From Anastrepha obliqua (Eukaryota > Arthropoda > Insecta > Diptera > Tephritidae): DNA of 64,000 nt. The notes beneath the pieces are model-generated. The model made no database searches. It was not told the origin of the DNA and saw nothing but the letters and a program-made list of their open reading frames with translations. Below are positions 59,931 through 64,000 of the stretch, piece by piece; position 1 is the first letter of the stretch; the number at the start of each line of letters is the position of its first letter. The position numbers and the translations under genes were made by a program. Location of the stretch: NCBI RefSeq assembly GCF_027943255.1, contig NC_072895.1:85934001-85998000 (forward strand). Direction: 5' to 3'.

Positions 59931-60439
59931 TCAATGGAATTATTGAATAAATTTTGAAAAAGTACCAGGCTTAGCCTTTTACAATTTATTTGTCTCGAAC
60001 TTGTTTCCAAAAATAATATCGTTTGAATAAATTGTGTATACCTACCGTACCAATAATGAAAAGTAGTAGATATTGGAAAAGGTTGCGTATCACTTGCCAA
60101 ACCTCTTCTCCGGAACCCCCAAAGCTGATGCACTTAAATTTCACACAGTAACATAAATTACGAATGCCGTACTTAAGGTGAAAAGCATTAAGTATTGGAA
60201 AAGATGGCTTAGTATCTCCTATACAAACTTAAATCTAAAAAAAGTGCATATTTTACCGTTTATTCGATTGAAATTCGATAAACGCTACTACTATGGTATT
60301 GGTAAACTTTTCAACCACGGACAATACCTGTATTTATATCCTTCTATTTTTTGACAAAAAATGTATCAAGCTATACCCCTGTGGGCTGGTTGAAGCGATG
60401 CTTCATCCGGAATCCAACTAACACTTCCGCACCGTTTTG

Positions 60440-60660
60440 TTGCCACATCCTCGTTACCAACTTGTTTAACGGTTATTTACAGTTCAGCAGCCTTACTAGG
60501 TTGTTGACATCTAAGCAAAACAGTTGGTTGAGAGTCTCGAACATCTATCCAGGGTTGAGATTCTATCTTTCCATAGGGCAGTGGACTCACAGAGGAAATG
60601 GAAGACTGTTTCCTGTTTCTCCCGTTTTTTACCACTGTTTGTGGGCCACTATAGCGGCAG
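60440..60660 (-). pseudogene. C-terminal fragment of an RNase-H-type non-LTR retrotransposon
   Basis: On the - strand a frame reads KREKQETVFHFLCESTALWK, then DRISTLDRC. After a frameshift it ends VNNLVRLLNCK. It corresponds to the ETVEHFLCECPAL...LL.F tail seen at 9330-9475 in the other fragment. It is very degraded and no longer coding. Confidence 0.5.
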
Positions 60661-60863
60661 CAAAATTAAACCAAACTTATGAAAAAGGTTATTTATTGTG
60701 CAAGTTCTAAATCGTATGAATTATTATTATTTTTTATTTTTTTTTTTTAAACCAATACTGGTTTCGTTCGTGCTGCCGCACCTGCAATTTTAATTTTGCG
60801 GTGCACAAAATTATTGTTCGAAATACTTGTGAATAGCCACAAAAGTCCATGACCTCTTTTTAA

Positions 60864-61571
60864 GAGGTTAAGGGTAGTCAGAGGCCCAAAAAAATGATGA
60901 TTTTCAAGCATTTTTTTTTTTGCTAGTCAACTGCTTTATTTTACAAAAATAAAAATATAGCATTAATACACCAAGCTTCGACTTAATTTTAGCAAAATTT
61001 CAATAAACAAAAAAAATGAAAATTGCAAAAGTTATCGCTGTTTGTGTGGAGCCCGTTTCTCCAGAAGATGCTGCGATGATCATCACAAGTCCTCGGAGAT
61101 TTATCTCCAATCAATCGGACAAGAGAAATTAGTTTATTAATAGATAATCTTGTGCCTGATCGAAGCTTTTTTTCAAAATTAACAATATGACTGGCTCAGG
61201 AAATATTTTTCAGATTTTCGAGAAAAAACCGACAATTAATTATAAAAAATCGAATTTTTGAAAAAAAAAAAATCCTTCGATCAGGCACGAGTTTTTCATG
61301 TTTTTCAAGAGCAGTATACATTTTATTGAAATCTACCAAACGGTTTCTAAGTTACAGTGATCACCATTTCAAAAAAAATAGCTTTGAGAAAAACGCATTT
61401 AAAGTCGAACGCTCCGGAGCGTCCCAGCGTCCTTTTTTAATTGTTGAATAACTCCAAAAGTATTTGTCGGATTCACTTCAAATTGTCACGAAATATTTTT
61501 GAGATAATATACTTTAAGAAGATACAAAAAAAAAACCAATGTTTTTGAAAATTCTGCCTGCCCCTAACCCC
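60864..61571. mobile_element. TTAA-flanked MITE 3 (708 bp)
   Basis: The left end GAGGTTAAGGGTAGTCAG and the inverted right end GGGGTTAGGGGCAGGCAG match at 14 of 18 bases. TTAA flanks both sides (60860-60863 and 61572-61575). The interior has AAAAGTTATCGCTGTTTGTG, AAAAACGCATTTAAAGTCGA and AACTCCAAAAGTATTTGTCG followed by GATTCACTTCAAATTGTCAC. These are diverged forms of the modules in MITE 1. There is no transposase. The lower end similarity suggests it is the oldest of the three. Confidence 0.7.
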
Positions 61572-61831
61572 TTAATATATTGATTTTTGCCAAAACCGCG
61601 CGTTAAAAGAAAGTTCAAAATTAAACAAAGACATCGCTCGACAATTTTGTATAAACAAACAAAATTTGTAAAAAAACTTATTTTATTTATTTTAAATAAA
61701 TTGAATTTATATATAATTATTTATTTATTTATTATTGAATTTATTTATTATGAATTATTGAATATGAATGAATATTTATACCGCAAAAATCCATATGTAA
61801 CTCCATGCAGAATACCTCCGCAAAATGAATA

Positions 61832-63069
61832 GTGAAACAAATATTTTGAAAATTATACAACTGAAATATGTTAGGCCAAAACATATGTTATGCGGAACAA
61901 GTCTTTTTCAAGCTCTGGAAACACTAGTGTAATGCAATTTTGCAGCGAATGATAAGTTTTTGTTTTGCTTAATTCTTTTCTTGGGACCGTTTTAGGGTAT
62001 GCGTTTTTCGCCCTGCGAAATAAATAGTGCGATAAGCCTTCAGATTTTAAAATTTGGTTATGTAAACGCCGAAATCGTGAAATTTATGTAGGTATGTTCA
62101 GGCAATATCGAAGACTTTGGTATTATTTCGAAGGTTATAAAAGCAAAAATGCCGTCCGGAAAGTCTCTTTTAGAATCCATTGCAAAAATAGACGCCTTTT
62201 TGCAGTAGGAAGGTAAAAAACTAAAGGCAATTACAAAAATTGCTGAAATAAGTGCAGCTATTGAGCTCAAGATTCTTAAAAATCTCAAAGATTACTTAAA
62301 ACAAGGAAACCTTGGTAGTCCTTCTATTGTTGATGAGCCAAAAAAAGCCTCGTATTAAGCATTTAGCAATTAGTTAGTTAAGTGTTAGGTGGCATTAAGT
62401 CTCAGTTATCATTAGAGGTCGACTAAACGTCGAAGTCAGCAAATTTTGAGTGCTGACGATAACATCAAATACGAAAAAAAACTGCATAAACCTAAGTTGA
62501 AACCGTGTCATAAATACACTCGAATGCCGACAAATACCAATTTTGCTTGCATCATTTTTAGTGATGAGAAAAAGTTCAATTTAGACGGGCCAGATCAGAT
62601 GGAAAGATGAAGTATTGGAGAGACACACGCACACGCCGCGAAAGGGCAACTACCGGTTACCTTATAGTTTGGGCAGCTTTTGGGCATCATGGGAAGTCAC
62701 CTATTTATTCTATTTCAAATCGCGTGAACTTGGAAACGTACACAGCGCTTCTTGATAATGTTTTAATCGAATTTTGAGAAAGGTTTTAGGGAGAAAATTG
62801 GATATTTCAGTAAGATAATGCTGCAACCACCGACTCTTTTCTTCTTCGAAGAGAGAAAAATCGACCGTTTGGATTGTCCAGCATGTAGCCCGGTTTTAAA
62901 CCCCATTGAGAATATTTGGAGACTGCTATCTAGTAATTTTTACCATCAAAGTCTGATCGTTTAAATGAAGTTATTTCCAACAGTGGGAGCAGCAAAAACT
63001 ATTAAATAAATTTTTATTGTTTTTTTTTTTTGTTTTTTCTTTTATCAACTTTACAAGTATTTGTTACAC
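61832..63069 (+). mobile_element. Tc3-like transposon relic with TA-flanked ends (1238 bp)
   Basis: The left end GTGAAACAAATATTTTGAAA and the inverted right end GTGTAACAAATACTTGTAAA agree at about 16 of 20 bases. Both are next to TA (61830-61831 and 63070-63071). A Tc3-like transposase pseudogene fills most of the space between, on the + strand, which supports these as the true borders. Confidence 0.65.
62149..62965 (+). pseudogene. Tc3-like transposase, broken
   Basis: From ATG 62149 the + strand reads MPSGKSLLESIAKIDAFLQ, a stop, then KLKAITKIAEISAAIELKIL and KNLKDYLKQG. This is a helix-turn-helix start like that of Tc3 transposases. Later, with frame changes, it reads IIFSDEKKFNLDGPD (first catalytic Asp), YLIVWAAFGHHGKSP, a worn DNAATT block (second Asp) and LNPIENIWRLL (third residue, Glu). 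Multiple stops and frameshifts make it non-functional. Confidence 0.75.
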
Positions 63070-63311
63070 TATTAATTTCGTATAAATATATTGTTTGGTT
63101 ATGTTTCACTTATGAAATATAAAATGATTTTTTTTTTCTTGAAATTGTCCTCAAAGCCTTGTCCTTTGCTTCCTTTTCAATATACATTAGAATTCAAAAA
63201 AAAAAATAAAAATAAAAAAATACGTATTTGGATATCTTAAAAAACTGTTTTTTTCAAAATTTTTTTCGTTGGGGTATTTAAAGATATATGTATATAATTG
63301 ACGGTCCTTCT

Positions 63312-63353
63312 CATATTTGTGGCGTGCGTCTTGATGTTGTTCCACAAATGGAG
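63312..63353 (-). repeat. Fragment of the tRNA-derived SINE, inverted
   Basis: The - strand of this 42-bp piece reads CTCCATTTGTGGAACAACAT, then CAAGACGCACGCCACAAAT. It equals the 3' hairpin region of the SINE at 63650 (63877-63918) with two differences. It faces the intact copy about 300 bp away. Confidence 0.75.
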
Positions 63354-63649
63354 AATTTAGTCATTTAAAATTTCAAGTCAGTCGGTAAAGATTTATCGAA
63401 TTATGAGTCCAACCGACCTGAAAAATGTAAATAGTTGCGAGAAAAATGCCTTTTAATTTTTTTCTGTACTGAGAGTGAGAAGTATTTCGACATTTTTCCG
63501 AACTTAATTCTTTGAGTATTTAAATTTTAAAGTAACTAGTAGCATATATTTTAAGTGAAAAACAACAAAAAAAAAATTTCCAAATTTCTACTTAAAAAAA
63601 TTACTAGTGCTACTAATAGTTGCAGGCTACATAAATTAATTATACTCAC

Positions 63650-63986
63650 CTGGCGGCTGCCGTAGCCGAATGGCTTGGTGCGTGACTACCATTCGGAATT
63701 CACAGAGAGAACGTAGGTTCGAATCTCAGTGAAACACCAAAATTAAGAAACAGTTTTTTCGAATAGCGGTCGCCCCTCGGCAGGCAATGGCAAACCTCCG
63801 AGTGTATTTCTGCCATGAAAAAGCTCCTCATAAAAATATCTGCTGTTCGGAGTCGGCTTGAAACTGTAGGTCCCTCCATTTGTGGAACAACGTCAAGACG
63901 CACACCACAAATAGGAGGAGGAGCTCGGCCAAACACCCGAAAAGGGTATACGCGCCAATTATATATACGTATGTATATATATATGG
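63650..63986 (+). mobile_element. tRNA-derived SINE
   Basis: The first ~80 bp carry a pol III promoter: A box TAGCCGAATGG at 63663-63673 and B box GGTTCGAATCTC at 63716-63727, spaced as in a tRNA gene. The body follows: GCGGTCGCCCCTCGGCAGGC, then AATGGCAAACCTCCGAGTGT, then GAGTCGGCTTGAAACTGTAG. A stem-loop at about 63876-63921 pairs CTCCATTTGTGG with CCACAAATAGGAG. The element ends with ACGCGCCAATT and a (TA)n run (63960-63985). I recall this sequence as abundant in tephritid genomes. The parental tRNA is not assigned because the head has drifted from a functional cloverleaf. It lies in the host gene's intron 3 in the sense orientation, and the 3' limit is set by the TA run. Confidence 0.85.
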
Positions 63987-64000
63987 CATTTAGTACTTAA

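Larger units (their letters stand above)
59461..63649 (+). other. Intron 3 of the host gene (incomplete), rich in mobile elements
   Basis: It starts GTGAGT. The inserts listed separately are retroposon copy G, a non-LTR fragment, TTAA-flanked MITE 3, a Tc3-like relic and a SINE fragment. Between them the sequence is AT-rich and noncoding. No coding segment in the phase needed after exon 3 was found. Confidence 0.65.

Noticed and set aside
63663..63727. Functional tRNA gene
   Set aside because: A and B boxes are present, but the stems do not close into a cloverleaf and the sequence continues into a SINE body.

Overview
This window is AT-rich, gene-poor eukaryotic DNA, almost certainly from a higher fly and most likely a tephritid fruit fly. 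The evidence is long stretches without genes, short exons with GT-AG introns, GA/CT tracts near a likely promoter, many short (TATG)n runs, a mauritiana-type mariner, and a tRNA-derived SINE near the right edge that I associate with tephritid genomes from memory. No bacterial, organellar, tRNA, rRNA or CRISPR features were found.

Only one host gene is convincing. It lies on the + strand at about 54.8-59.5 kb and continues beyond the right edge. A CT tract and a probable 5' leader precede a 2-kb coding exon (55685-57713). Two in-phase exons follow (58827-59148 and 59320-59460), giving at least 830 codons of a low-complexity protein rich in Ser, Lys, Ala and acidic residues. No catalytic domain falls inside the window, so the product is not named. 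The last intron is over 4.5 kb and holds a non-LTR fragment, a TTAA-flanked MITE, a Tc3-like element and two SINE copies. A weaker promoter or leader candidate sits near 17.5 kb.

The rest is a record of transposable elements. From left to right: a TTAGGG-ended inverted-repeat element (3.9-5.5 kb); a decayed RNase-H-bearing non-LTR element (8.5-9.6 kb); a Tc1-like relic (10.2 kb); a non-autonomous Tc1-like element with an internal array of terminal-like repeats (11.3-12.4 kb); a non-LTR element on the - strand broken by both a Tc1-like transposon and a short retroposon (14.0-16.3 kb); a 1279-bp mariner whose transposase has one internal stop (25.84-27.12 kb); small inverted-repeat elements (33.4, 40.7, 46.65 and 60.9 kb); two head-to-head non-LTR 3' ends (43-44 kb); an RTE-type fragment (54 kb); a Tc3-like relic (61.8-63.1 kb); and the tRNA-derived SINE (63.65 kb).

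Ten copies of a second short retroposon family with a (CAA)n tail are scattered through the window. Its tail resembles that of the non-LTR element at 43 kb. Several 0.3-1.7 kb tracts are nearly pure A/T with strong strand asymmetry. Two minisatellites (a 21-bp unit at 23.2 kb and an 87-bp unit at 51.05 kb) complete the picture. Family names come from motifs read by eye; no database search was possible.
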